Below are positions 34,113 through 41,323 of a DNA stretch of 64,000 bases, in pieces. The translations under genes and the position numbers were made by a program. The notes under the pieces are model-generated. The model made no database searches. It saw only the letters and a list, made by a program, of their open reading frames with translations, and had not been told where the DNA came from. The stretch's first letter is position 1; every line of letters starts with the position of its first letter. Origin of the DNA: Dysosmobacter welbionis. GTDB lineage: Bacteria; Bacillota; Clostridia; Oscillospirales; Oscillospiraceae. The stretch is taken from NCBI RefSeq assembly GCF_005121165.3, contig NZ_CP034413.3, positions 1,240,001-1,304,000 on the forward strand. The letters run 5' to 3'.

Positions 34113-34409
34113 TTACAGGGCGTACCGCAGGCAGCGGTACAGCCGCTGTTTAGCCCGCTTCACCGTGCGGGAGACGGTGGAGCGGTTCACCCCCAGCTTT
34201 TGAGCAATCTGGGACATTTTCAGTCCCCGGTCGTAATAGAGGAACACCATCTCCCGCTGCCGGGGCGTCAGCTCCTGCTCCCGGGCCCGGCGCAGGCCGC
34301 GCCGCAGCCGCTCCAGCTGCTCACTGTTATCCTCCGCATGGTCCCGCAGCCAGACGGTCATGTCCCCGATCCACTCGCTGCTGCGGGCGTCAAAGCGTGT
34401 ATCTCTCAT
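34113..34409 (-). CDS. Sigma-70 region 4-like HTH protein (98 aa)
   Basis: 98 residues. The C-terminal half is an RNA polymerase sigma region 4 helix-turn-helix: ELTPRQREMVFLYYDRGLKMSQIAQKLGVNRSTVSRTVKRAKQRL. There is no region 2, so it is not a complete sigma factor; it could be an anti-/co-sigma or a phage-type late regulator. It overlaps the preceding coiled-coil gene by 20 bases and ends a three-gene micro-operon. Confidence 0.82.
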   Translation of the reverse strand: MRDTRFDARSSEWIGDMTVWLRDHAEDNSEQLERLRRGLRRAREQELTPRQREMVFLYYDRGLKMSQIAQKLGVNRSTVSRTVKRAKQRLYRCLRYAL

Positions 34410-34623
34410 GTCTGTGATAGCTCCTGTCGTAATAATGGGCCGTCAGCGCCGCCAGCTCCCGGGTCTCCTGCAGCAGCGGCGTCAGCTCTGTGATCCGCCG
34501 CCGCAGAAGGCGGCGGTCCTCCTCGTCCTTCAGCTCCCGCGCCGCCTGCCGCAGCTCGCCGATCCGCCGCCGCAGGGCGGCCGCGCTCTCCGCGTAGAGG
34601 GCGGACATCTCCAGCAGCGTCAT
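34390..34623 (-). CDS. Small coiled-coil protein (77 aa)
   Basis: 77 residues, nearly all helical with long charged heptads (ESAAALRRRIGELRQAAREL and a following LLRRRITELTPLLQE), consistent with a coiled coil. The C-terminus HYYDRSYHRHERY is His/Tyr rich. The start has GGGAAGGGAGG upstream and overlaps the stop of the zinc-ribbon gene (ATGA). Unknown function; likely a partner of its two neighbours. Confidence 0.68.
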   Translation of the reverse strand: MTLLEMSALYAESAAALRRRIGELRQAARELKDEEDRRLLRRRITELTPLLQETRELAALTAHYYDRSYHRHERYTL

Positions 34624-34808
34624 GGCGCCGCCTCCCTTCCCCGCACCTGGCGGAAGGGAGCCAGCTCCGCCCGGGCGAACACCGGGAGGCAGGCCCCACA
34701 TACGCTGCTGCCGTTGCAGTACCAGTAGTCCTCTCCCTCTGTGATCTCCAGCCCGCAGAGCGAGCAGCGCAGCGTCCGCCGTCGGCGGGTATGTTCCTTT
34801 GTTTCCAA
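34620..34808 (-). CDS. Small zinc-ribbon protein (62 aa)
   Basis: 62 residues from a TTG start that follows AAAGGAG by 8 bases. Four Cys in two pairs (CSLCGLEI and CGACLPVF) separated by about 20 residues form a treble-clef/zinc-ribbon. A more distal ATG at 34844 has no ribosome site. First gene of the micro-operon with the coiled-coil and sigma-4-like proteins. Confidence 0.68.
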   Translation of the reverse strand: METKEHTRRRRTLRCSLCGLEITEGEDYWYCNGSSVCGACLPVFARAELAPFRQVRGREAAP

Positions 34809-34902
34809 ATGCGATGCTCCTTTCCTGTATACAGATCCCGGCAAGTCTCATGTGCCCCGCCGGCAAAATGAAAAAAACGGGTGGAAAAGCAAAAATTTTC
34901 TG

Positions 34903-34931
34903 TTGACAAACAGGCGCTTATCTGGTAAGAT
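34903..34931 (+). promoter_or_regulatory. Promoter of the tRNA-Thr/tRNA-Tyr operon
   Basis: TTGACA (34903-34908), a 17-base spacer and TAAGAT (34926-34931). Confidence 0.8.
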
Positions 34932-34950
34932 AAATTCTGCTGTTGGAACT

Positions 34951-35026
34951 GCTGGTGTAGCTCAGCTGGTAGAGCAGCTGATTTGTAATCAGCAGGTCGG
35001 GGGTTCGAATCCGTCCACCAGCTCCA
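34951..35026 (+). tRNA. tRNA-Thr (anticodon TGT)
   Basis: 76 bases with encoded CCA. Acceptor GCTGGTG pairs with CACCAGC; anticodon stem GCTGA/TCAGC encloses TTTGTAA with anticodon TGT (reads ACA, ACG). T arm GGGGGTTCGAATCCGTC is normal. Confidence 0.96.
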
Positions 35027-35036
35027 GTTTTAATAT

Positions 35037-35121
35037 GGGGGAATTCCAGAGCGGTCAAATGGGGCAGACTGTAAATCTGTTGCCTTCGGCTTCGGTGGTT
35101 CGAATCCACCTTCCCCCACCA
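35037..35121 (+). tRNA. tRNA-Tyr (anticodon GTA)
   Basis: 85 bases with encoded CCA and the long variable arm of class II tRNAs (GCCTTCGGCTTC region). Acceptor GGGGGAA pairs with TTCCCCC; the anticodon loop TGTAAAT gives GTA. Co-transcribed 10 bases after tRNA-Thr. Confidence 0.96.
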
Positions 35122-35152
35122 AAAAGGTGCCTGCAATCGCGGGCGCTTTTTT
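35121..35152 (+). terminator. Terminator of the tRNA-Thr/Tyr operon
   Basis: GCCTGC pairs with GCGGGC around AATC, with flanking AAAAAGG and a GCTTTTTT tail. Confidence 0.85.
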
Positions 35153-35163
35153 CATTTTGATAA

Positions 35164-35273
35164 ACAAGATACTTGTAAATTTTTATTTATTTTACAAGTA
35201 TCTTGTTTACAGCTATACAGTAGCACAAGTTTTTTTGAAAGTCAAGTATAATTTTACAAGTTTCTTGTAAAAT
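35164..35273 (+). promoter_or_regulatory. Three palindromic operators ACAAGnnnCTTGT
   Basis: ACAAG-ATA-CTTGT at 35164-35176, ACAAG-TAT-CTTGT at 35194-35206, and ACAAG-TTT-CTTGT at 35256-35268, the last inside a 23-base perfect palindrome (35251-35273) just before the -35 box. Centres are 30 and 62 bases apart. They are most likely binding sites of the LexA-like repressor encoded next, giving autorepression. Confidence 0.75.
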
Positions 35274-35277
35274 TGGA

Positions 35278-35306
35278 TTGACAGCTTCCTTGAAATCCGA
35301 TAGGAT
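35278..35306 (+). promoter_or_regulatory. Promoter of the XRE/S24 repressor gene
   Basis: TTGACA (35278-35283), a 17-base spacer and TAGGAT (35301-35306), directly after operator 3. Confidence 0.72.
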
Positions 35307-35337
35307 ACTGTCAAGAACATCGGAAAGGATGGGATCC

Positions 35338-36084
35338 ATGGCATTTGGAGACCGGATCAAAGCCCGTCGGGAGGAGCTGGCTCTCTCCCGCCCCCAGCTG
35401 GCGGATCGGCTGGGCGTCACACCGTCCACTGTCAGCAACTACGAGACCGGTGTCAGCTTCCCTAAGGAGGAGATGATGCTCCGGCTGTTCGACTGTCTGG
35501 AGACGGACCCCAACACCTTGTTTCAGGACAGCTTTCGCCGCGGCGCGGACGTCCTGACTGAGCGGGAGCGGCAGCTGCTGGAGCAGTATCGCTCCCTCTC
35601 TCCCCTGGGGCGGGAGAGCGTCCAGACGATGGTGGAGGCGCTGCGGGCCTGTCAGCAGGAATCCGCAGCCCCGGAGCAGGAGCCCCGGGTCATTCCCCTG
35701 TACCGGACCCCTGCGGCGGCCGGTTATGCGGCGCCAGTGTTCGGCGAGGATTTCGACTACCTCCAGGTCACAGACGGCGTGCCTCAGGCCGCAGAGTTTG
35801 CTGTGCGTATCCAGGGGGACTCCATGGTCCCCTACATCCCGGACGGCTCCGTGGTCTATGTGAATCGCGATCCCCTGAAGGCCGGGGACGTGGGGATCTT
35901 CTGCGTGGACGGGGATATCTTCTGCAAGCAGTATTACAAGGATCCCGCCGGAACGGTGTATCTTTTCTCCCTAAACCGGGCGCGGGCCGATGCGGACGTG
36001 GTACTCACCGCCGGCAGCGGCCGGACGCTCGCCTGCTTCGGCCGGGTGATCCTCCACGCGCTGCCGCTGCCGGGGCGGACGTAA
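35338..36084 (+). CDS. XRE/Cro repressor with S24 LexA-like autocleavage domain
   Basis: 248 residues. N-terminal HTH (FGDRIKARREELALSRPQLADRLGVTPSTVSNYE), a linker helix, then an S24 protease fold. The self-cleavage Ala-Gly is visible in TPAAAGYAAPV (about residue 125); catalytic Ser is in IQGDSMVPYIPDGSVV and Lys in DGDIFCKQYYK. By analogy with LexA and phage CI proteins it would cleave itself on RecA filaments after DNA damage and release its targets. ATG 35338 is preferred over the ATG at 35329, which overlaps the ribosome site. No lytic phage genes lie nearby. Confidence 0.9.
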   Translation: MAFGDRIKARREELALSRPQLADRLGVTPSTVSNYETGVSFPKEEMMLRLFDCLETDPNTLFQDSFRRGADVLTERERQLLEQYRSLSPLGRESVQTMVEALRACQQESAAPEQEPRVIPLYRTPAAAGYAAPVFGEDFDYLQVTDGVPQAAEFAVRIQGDSMVPYIPDGSVVYVNRDPLKAGDVGIFCVDGDIFCKQYYKDPAGTVYLFSLNRARADADVVLTAGSGRTLACFGRVILHALPLPGRT

Positions 36085-36086
36085 CG

Positions 36087-36122
36087 GAGAGCCGGGCGCC
36101 GCCTATGCGGCGCCCGGCTCTC
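36087..36122. terminator. Terminator between repressor and SDR gene
   Basis: GAGAGCCGGGCGCCGC pairs with GCGGCGCCCGGCTCTC, loop CTAT; TTGTT follows on the plus strand. The convergent SDR gene ends at 36137. Confidence 0.85.
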
Positions 36123-36136
36123 TTGTTCGGCAGTCT

Positions 36137-36871
36137 TCAAACGATGAACCCGCCGTCGGCGGCGAGGATTTGCCCCGTGAGGAAGGATGCCTTGTCGGAG
36201 GCCAGAAAGGCAACGGCGTGGGCCACGTCCTCCGGCGTCCCCAGCCGTCCCAGAGGCGTCTGCTCCGCCAGATCCCGCAGGGTCTCCTGTCCCAGAACCT
36301 GAACCATGTCGGTGTTGATGACGCCGGGAGCCACGCAGTTGACCCGGATGTGGGAGGGCGCCAGCTCCAGCGCCAGGGACCGGGTCAGCCCCACGAGAGC
36401 GGCTTTGGTGCAGGCATACGCCACCTCGCAGGAGGCTCCCCGCAGTCCCCAGATGGATGAGATGTTGACGATGCAGCCCGCCTTCTCATGGAGCATGTGG
36501 GGCAGTACTGCCTGGATGGTGTTCCGGGCGCCGCCCAGGTTCACGCCCAGATAGCGATTCCACTGGGCATCTGTGATATCCTGAAATTGGATCTGCCCCG
36601 CAATGCCGGCGTTGTTCACCAGCAGGCTCACGGGTCCCAGCTCCGCTTCCGCAGTGCGAACCATCGTCTCCACAGCCGCCCGGTCCGCCACATCCGCCTG
36701 AACTGCAATGGCATTTCCACCATGGTTCCGGATTTTTTCTGCCAGCGTCTCCGCCTCCTGCCGGTGCGTCAGGTAATTGATACAGACAGCATGTCCCGCC
36801 TCCGCCAGCTCTGCCGCAATCGCTCTCCCGATCCCCCGGGAAGCCCCAGTGACCAATGCCACACGATTCAT
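36137..36871 (-). CDS. SDR family oxidoreductase, FabG-like
   Basis: 244 residues, classical short-chain dehydrogenase. The N-terminal TGASRGIG binds NAD(P); NNAG is in VNNAGIAGQ. The catalytic Ser, Tyr and Lys are in NISSIWGLRGASCEVAYACTKAA (YxxxK), and the C-terminal TGQILAADGGF closes the fold. The strong FabG resemblance suggests 3-oxoacyl-ACP or -CoA reduction, but it stands alone, far from any fatty-acid genes, so it may act on another keto substrate. ACAGGAGGATCACT precedes the ATG. Confidence 0.88.
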   Translation of the reverse strand: MNRVALVTGASRGIGRAIAAELAEAGHAVCINYLTHRQEAETLAEKIRNHGGNAIAVQADVADRAAVETMVRTAEAELGPVSLLVNNAGIAGQIQFQDITDAQWNRYLGVNLGGARNTIQAVLPHMLHEKAGCIVNISSIWGLRGASCEVAYACTKAALVGLTRSLALELAPSHIRVNCVAPGVINTDMVQVLGQETLRDLAEQTPLGRLGTPEDVAHAVAFLASDKASFLTGQILAADGGFIV

Positions 36872-36937
36872 AGTGATCCTCCTGTCATAGTGCTGTCAGC
36901 AGTATAACAAAAAAAACAGGATCGCGCAAGAAAAGTG

Positions 36938-36966
36938 TTGACAAAAGGTGCGTTTTCGTGTATCCT
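36938..36966 (+). promoter_or_regulatory. Promoter of tRNA-Val
   Basis: TTGACA (36938-36943), a 17-base spacer and TATCCT (36961-36966), 16 bases before the tRNA. Confidence 0.75.
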
Positions 36967-36982
36967 ATATACGTTCCGTTTT

Positions 36983-37059
36983 GGACGATTAGCTCAGCTG
37001 GCTAGAGCACCTGCTTGACGTGCAGGGGGTCACAGGTTCGAGTCCTGTATCGTCCACCA
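36983..37059 (+). tRNA. tRNA-Val (anticodon GAC)
   Basis: 77 bases with encoded CCA. Acceptor GGACGAT pairs with ATCGTCC; anticodon stem CCTGC/GCAGG encloses TTGACGT, anticodon GAC (reads GTC, GTT). The integrase genes of a mobile element begin about 160 bases downstream, so this tRNA is the likely attachment gene. Confidence 0.96.
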
Positions 37060-37060
37060 C

Positions 37061-37096
37061 AAAAAGCACCGTTTTCTGATGAAAACGGTGCTTTTT
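37061..37096 (+). terminator. Terminator after tRNA-Val
   Basis: AAAAAGCACCGTTTTC pairs with GAAAACGGTGCTTTTT, loop TGAT. Perfect 16-base stem with T-rich 3' side. Confidence 0.92.
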
Positions 37097-37178
37097 CGTA
37101 ACTTTTTATGCAATTTACTCGAGAGTTATGTAACCTTGCTGCGCCCCTGACCACACGGCCAGCCACAGTCAGAAAAAA

Positions 37179-37202
37179 TTTAGGCCTCCAAGGGCGATTC
37201 GC
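37179..37202 (-). terminator. Hairpin after the integrase genes
   Basis: CCAAGGGCGA pairs with TCGCCCTCGG; the minus-strand side continues to AAATTTTTTCTG. It probably ends the integrase transcript. The rest of the 37097-37220 gap shows no gene. Confidence 0.5.
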
Positions 37203-37220
37203 CCTCGGGGACCCGTTTGT

Positions 37221-38654
37221 TCAACCTGTCAGTCCTGCCTGCTTCCGCCGCTCTTTCTTAGAGGCGATTTCTGCTTTCATCTCCCGGATCATATGGGCCA
37301 GCTTCTCTTCGCACTCCGCCTCTGTATGGGCGTAGACGTTGCGTGCCATTCGTTTCCCGTTGATTTTCGGGGAGTAGCGGCCCTCCCAGAGGTGTTCGCT
37401 GATTTGACTGACACAACCCGTTCCCGGCTTCCGGTATTTCCTCTTCACCGGCTGGAAGTCCGTTTTTGCGACTTTTGGCTTAGCCGGGGAGGATGCCCGA
37501 CGCGGTGGTTCGATCCCGGCGATCCCCCGATCGATGCTGGCGGCGGCATTCTCCCGCATGGTGTCGGTGACATGGGCATAGACGTTCAGTGTGGTGGCGG
37601 ACGTCACATGGCCGATGATGGTGGACAGCGTCTTGATGTCCATGCCATGTTCCAGCGCGTTGGTGGCGAAGGTATGCCGCAAGTCGTGAAAGCGGATGTG
37701 CTTGCAGTCCGCCCGATTCAGAACCTTGGCCAGCTTCTTCCGGACGGCGGCCGGGTCCAGTGGGGAGTCCTCCTTTTTCGGAGAAGGGAACATCCACCTG
37801 GAACGGATGCTCTGCCGGTAGTCTCGCAGGACACCCAGAATGGGGGCTGGCAGGATGATGCTCCGACAAGAGCTCTTTGTCTTAGGGGCGGAGATCACCA
37901 GTTCCCTGCGTACCCGCTGGACCTGCCGTTCGATCCGCAGTACTCCTGTGCAGAGATCCAAGTCATCCCATTGGAGGGCCAGGATCTCGCCCCGGCGCAG
38001 ACCAGTAGAGAGTTCTAATAGCAGAAGCTCATAGCAGTCGTTCTCACGGGCCTGTATCAGCAGACGCCGAATCTCCTCCGGAGACAATACCTGCATCTCC
38101 TTCGGACGGAGCGTCGGCGTCTTACAGGCATCGGCGGGATTTTTCAGGATGAGGCCCTGTTTTACCGCCTGATCCAGCGCCGCCCGGCAGGTCACATGGC
38201 AGCACTTCACCATACGGTCAGAGAGTCCGGAGCCATATTGCTCCACAGCCTGGAGGCGGCCACCCTGCTTGAGTTGGCGGTAGAACTGTTGAAGGTCTGC
38301 TGCGGTAAGCCTGTTCAGCGGGATTTGGCCGATTTCCGGGATGATGTGCCGGTAGATGCGGTTCTCGTAGTCCGTTTGTGTCTTTGCTCCAATCGTAGGC
38401 TTGCATTGGTTCTGGTACCAGTGATCCAGCCATGCTCCAAAACACATATCGGATGACAGTCGTTCCAGCTCTACTTTCTTCAGGCTGTCTTTCAGGACTT
38501 TCAGCTTTTGTAGGCACTCTTTCTTGTTTTTTGCCAGCACATTCTTTGTCTTGGGATAGCCGTTGTCATCATAGCCAATGACTACCCGGCCCTCCCAGCG
38601 GCCGTCTTTTCTCAGATGGACGCTCCCGTCCCCTCGTTTTCTGCGTTTTGCCAA
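37221..38654 (-). CDS. Tyrosine recombinase/integrase with an extra C-terminal arm-type domain
   Basis: 477 residues. An N-terminal arm-binding-like domain (GSVHLRKDGRWEGRVVIGYD) and core-binding helices precede the catalytic domain, with Arg in STGLRRGEIL, HxxR in FHDLRHTFATNA, His in IIGHVTS and Tyr in LNVYAHVT. After the catalytic end there are about 90 extra residues containing SEHLWEGRYSPKINGKRMA. These repeat the beta-sheet arm-binding pattern of the N-terminus, an unusual second copy. TTG 38654 follows GGAGAGGAG by 8 bases and lies inside the preceding integrase gene, with a 43-base overlap. It integrates or excises the element next to tRNA-Val. Confidence 0.85.
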   Translation of the reverse strand: MAKRRKRGDGSVHLRKDGRWEGRVVIGYDDNGYPKTKNVLAKNKKECLQKLKVLKDSLKKVELERLSSDMCFGAWLDHWYQNQCKPTIGAKTQTDYENRIYRHIIPEIGQIPLNRLTAADLQQFYRQLKQGGRLQAVEQYGSGLSDRMVKCCHVTCRAALDQAVKQGLILKNPADACKTPTLRPKEMQVLSPEEIRRLLIQARENDCYELLLLELSTGLRRGEILALQWDDLDLCTGVLRIERQVQRVRRELVISAPKTKSSCRSIILPAPILGVLRDYRQSIRSRWMFPSPKKEDSPLDPAAVRKKLAKVLNRADCKHIRFHDLRHTFATNALEHGMDIKTLSTIIGHVTSATTLNVYAHVTDTMRENAAASIDRGIAGIEPPRRASSPAKPKVAKTDFQPVKRKYRKPGTGCVSQISEHLWEGRYSPKINGKRMARNVYAHTEAECEEKLAHMIREMKAEIASKKERRKQAGLTG

Positions 38655-39820
38655 GGTTTCATCTCCTCTCCCAGGATTTCTGTCATAAAATCTCCGACGA
38701 TTTCGGCGGCGGTGCGCTGCATATCTCCAGTGACATGGGTGTAGGTATCCAGCGTGAAGGATGCCTTTGTATGGCCCAGAATGCCGGACAACGTCTTGGC
38801 GTCCACGCCGGAGGCCAGGGCATGGGTGGCGAAGGTATGCCGCAAGTCGTGGAACCGAATGTTGGGCAGGCCAGCGGAGTCCAGCAAGGCCTTCAGGTGG
38901 CCGTATGCGGAGCGGGGATTGGTAGGGGATTCGGGCTTCAGCGGATTCGGGAAGATCCACTCTGACCAGGAATGCTTTTTGCGTTCCGACAGAAGCTGGG
39001 CAGTACTTGCCGGCAGCAGGATATTTCGGGTCCCTCGCCCGGTCTTGGTGGCACCGGCCACCAGCCTGCCGCCTTTCTCCGTGTGGATGGTCCGCCTTAC
39101 TGCCAGTGTTCCGGCTGCTTCATCGAAGTCCGCCCACATGAGTCCGCAGAGCTCACCCCGCCGCAGACCGGTGGTCAGCTCTGTGTAGAAGAAGTCGTGC
39201 CAGACGGCGTCGTGTTTGATTGCCTCCATGAACTGTTCCAGCTGGTCATCATTCAGGATCTGCTTGGGTTTGGGATTTGCTTTAGGAACCGGGATATTCT
39301 CGGTGGGATTTTTGGCAATGATATGGGATTCCTTCGCCGCTTTCATGGCTTCGTGGAACATGGTGTGGATGCTGTGTACCATACTGCCGGATAGCTGGTG
39401 ACCGTATTGAGCGTGTTCCTTGACACGCCCCCGTGCTTTCAGAACTTCGTACATCTTCTGTACATCCGTCGGGGTGATTTTTGAAATCTGCTTATCTCCG
39501 AGGTATGGCTTGATATAGAGATCCGCGTACCTGCGGTATCCGTTCAGTGTGCTGGGCCGGATGGTTCCGGCCATGATCGCATCCAGCCAGTAGTCCATCC
39601 ATTCGTTCAGGGTGAGCTTGCTGTCCTCGGTCAGGTCAACGCCCTGGTAGGCGATGATCTCCTGGCGGAGCTTTGCGGTCAACTCTTTTTGCGTGGGTGC
39701 GTAGATGTAGCGGAAGATGCTGTCGCCGTTTTCCTTATGGCCGATCACGATGCGGCCCTCCCAACGGCCATCGTCCTTTTTGCGCACCATGCCGTCACCG
39801 GACGGCCTGCGTTTACTCAT
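38612..39820 (-). CDS. Tyrosine recombinase/integrase
   Basis: 402 residues, Tn916-type layout: N-terminal arm-binding (MVRKKDDGRWEGRIVIGHKE), SAM-like core-binding (about 70-165), then the catalytic domain with Arg in TTGLRRGELC, HxxR in FHDLRHTFATHA, His in ILGHTKAS and Tyr in LDTYTHVT. All catalytic residues are present. GGAGGCGATTCAA precedes the ATG. It overlaps the second recombinase gene, so the two are co-expressed and may act together. Confidence 0.92.
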   Translation of the reverse strand: MSKRRPSGDGMVRKKDDGRWEGRIVIGHKENGDSIFRYIYAPTQKELTAKLRQEIIAYQGVDLTEDSKLTLNEWMDYWLDAIMAGTIRPSTLNGYRRYADLYIKPYLGDKQISKITPTDVQKMYEVLKARGRVKEHAQYGHQLSGSMVHSIHTMFHEAMKAAKESHIIAKNPTENIPVPKANPKPKQILNDDQLEQFMEAIKHDAVWHDFFYTELTTGLRRGELCGLMWADFDEAAGTLAVRRTIHTEKGGRLVAGATKTGRGTRNILLPASTAQLLSERKKHSWSEWIFPNPLKPESPTNPRSAYGHLKALLDSAGLPNIRFHDLRHTFATHALASGVDAKTLSGILGHTKASFTLDTYTHVTGDMQRTAAEIVGDFMTEILGEEMKPWQNAENEGTGASI

Positions 39821-39854
39821 TTGAATCGCCTCCTCTGTAGGAACTCTTCTTTGT

Positions 39855-39974
39855 TTACACCATCGCAGTTTTTGACGGTATTGTTAGCTGCTTTTTCTCT
39901 GTGAAAACTTTTCGCAGGCCTGACTCGTCTTCTGCCTCAAACCTGTGGTAAAGGGCTTTCATGTAGTCATGCAT
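39855..39974 (-). CDS. Short DUF6809-like fragment (39 aa)
   Basis: From an ATG with AGGAGGTGGCACACC, 39 codons read MHDYMKALYHRFEAEDESGL. The MHDYxKAL start is typical of small proteins (DUF6809-like, from memory) found in clostridial mobile elements, but those are about 90-100 residues. So this looks like the N-terminal third of one, closed by an early stop. Function unknown. Confidence 0.45.
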   Translation of the reverse strand: MHDYMKALYHRFEAEDESGLRKVFTEKKQLTIPSKTAMV

Positions 39975-40080
39975 GGTGTGCCACCTCCTGTCAACGACAC
40001 ACAATACCGCAACCACTGCTGAATAGCCATCCCAAATGACAACAATTATCAGAAAATTATCAAGTTCAGAGTGAACTGCA

Positions 40081-40112
40081 ATGGGCCGCATCCAATTTCG
40101 GATGCGGCCCAT
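40081..40112 (-). terminator. Hairpin after the CAP-domain remnant
   Basis: ATGGGCCGCATCC pairs perfectly with GGATGCGGCCCAT around AATTTC. No strong T tract follows on the minus strand. Confidence 0.55.
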
Positions 40113-40123
40113 CTGAACTCCTC

Positions 40124-40381
40124 TTATGCATAGGGATTATGCGCTGTCGGATTGCCTACGAACATGTAACAGAAGGCTCTACCGTTATCGATGGTAACGC
40201 CGACGCCAACGGTATCGCAATTCGGGTCAATCATCGTTGCCAGATGGCCGGGAGAGTTCTCCCAGTTCGATACAGCCTTTTCGGGAATTCTATCGGGGGT
40301 CGTGACGGTGAACACCGTCAGGTTGGAGCCGAAGCCGTGGGGGTATATCCGTACCCAGCTGACAATTCGGAAGGGGTGCTT
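40124..40381 (-). pseudogene. CAP (SCP-like) domain fragment
   Basis: The minus-strand frame ending at 40124 reads EKAVSNWENSPGHLATMIDPN, then a VGVGV segment and FCYMFVGNP, the C-terminal half of a CAP/SCP domain (the NSPGH motif and following GVG strand). The upstream half, with the first His/Glu site and any signal peptide, is missing; the frame runs into a TGA near 40382. A remnant of a secreted protein cut off by the mobile element or by deletion. Confidence 0.7.
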
Positions 40382-40543
40382 TCACGATTGTTTTGCGCCG
40401 CAACGGTCGATTCCCATTTTGATTTGCAACTCTGTTTGTGGTATGCTACAATGATCTCCAAAGATAGGAACGCTGATTTCCAGTACGATGCTATCGTATA
40501 GTGCATATACTGTATTTACAGATCGAGCGGGGAGGTCTTTCGT

Positions 40544-40798
40544 GTGAGCAATTATGAGTTTTCCCTCAGACAGGAAGTCCTGCTTGAAAAGGGGGCCGAC
40601 ATTCTCGGGTCACTTTTTCATTTTGCAAGGAATAACCATATTTCTCCCTCTGACAAAAAAGATCCAGTTAATGTTGTTTACGGTTTGGTATGGAACGCCA
40701 AGAGCAGCATCCTGGGTGCGGATACTGAGGCCGAATTGGATCAGATCGAAACGCAGTTTGATTTTGCTCGTAAATTTTACGCTGGTATTGAGGCGTGA
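40544..40798 (+). CDS. Hypothetical protein (84 aa)
   Basis: 84 residues from a GTG start (GGGGAGGTCTTTC upstream). A helical, acidic protein ending FDFARKFYAGIEA. No family recognised. The frame that follows, shifted by one base, continues for 90 codons without a proper start, so the two may be halves of one frameshifted gene. Confidence 0.5.
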   Translation: MSNYEFSLRQEVLLEKGADILGSLFHFARNNHISPSDKKDPVNVVYGLVWNAKSSILGADTEAELDQIETQFDFARKFYAGIEA

Positions 40799-40814
40799 GC
40801 AAAATGGGCATCCT

Positions 40815-41084
40815 GTGATTTCCGGAATTACCATTTGGGATAGAACACCGACAAAAATTTACGATAGCTGTGGGACTGCGGAGTGTCCATCCGAAGTATT
40901 ACGTCAATATTGGAACAGACCTTGGCCTGATGAGGAACTTCAGGATATGCAACGATCTATCCTTCGACTGCGCCTTAAGGAGGAGGCCTGTCAGCTGAAG
41001 CAAAGCCCGTCTATCGACGAGTTAGAACGAAGGGTGCAAGAGGCGGCTATAGGCCCTGGACTTACGTTCAACACGATGATGTGA
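40815..41084 (+). CDS. Hypothetical frame downstream, possibly the shifted second half
   Basis: Opens at GTG 40815 without a clear ribosome site: VISGITIWDRTPTKIYDSCG, then an acidic helical tail to 41084. It is terminated by a strong hairpin shortly after, which suggests that this strand is transcribed. It could be a separate small protein or the C-terminus of the preceding 84-aa gene after a frameshift. Not recognised. Confidence 0.35.
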   Translation: MISGITIWDRTPTKIYDSCGTAECPSEVLRQYWNRPWPDEELQDMQRSILRLRLKEEACQLKQSPSIDELERRVQEAAIGPGLTFNTMM

Positions 41085-41155
41085 TGGACTGACCGTGCTC
41101 TTCGCTCAGCAAGAAAGCTCTTTTGAGAATGGCGTTTTTAATCAACTGAAATTGT

Positions 41156-41190
41156 AGATAGCTCTCCCAGCAGGAGAGCTATCTTTTTTG
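41156..41190 (+). terminator. Strong terminator between the small plus-strand genes and the relaxase
   Basis: AGATAGCTCTCC pairs with GGAGAGCTATCT, loop CAGCA, then TTTTTT. The stretch from here to 41323 holds nothing else I can recognise. Confidence 0.9.
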
Positions 41191-41323
41191 CCTTATCAGG
41201 CTTCCTCCTTTCATGATTGTTGAGTTGCTTTGATGATTTTTTGCAAACACAACATGTAAAGGACCCAGAAAGAAAGGCACTAAAGGATTCGACGTTTTCA
41301 GACTTTTGCGAAAGCACGCAGCT

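Noticed and set aside
35338-36084. Prophage represented by the XRE/S24 repressor
   Set aside because: No structural, lysis or packaging genes are within reach; the adjacent element is of the mobilizable type.
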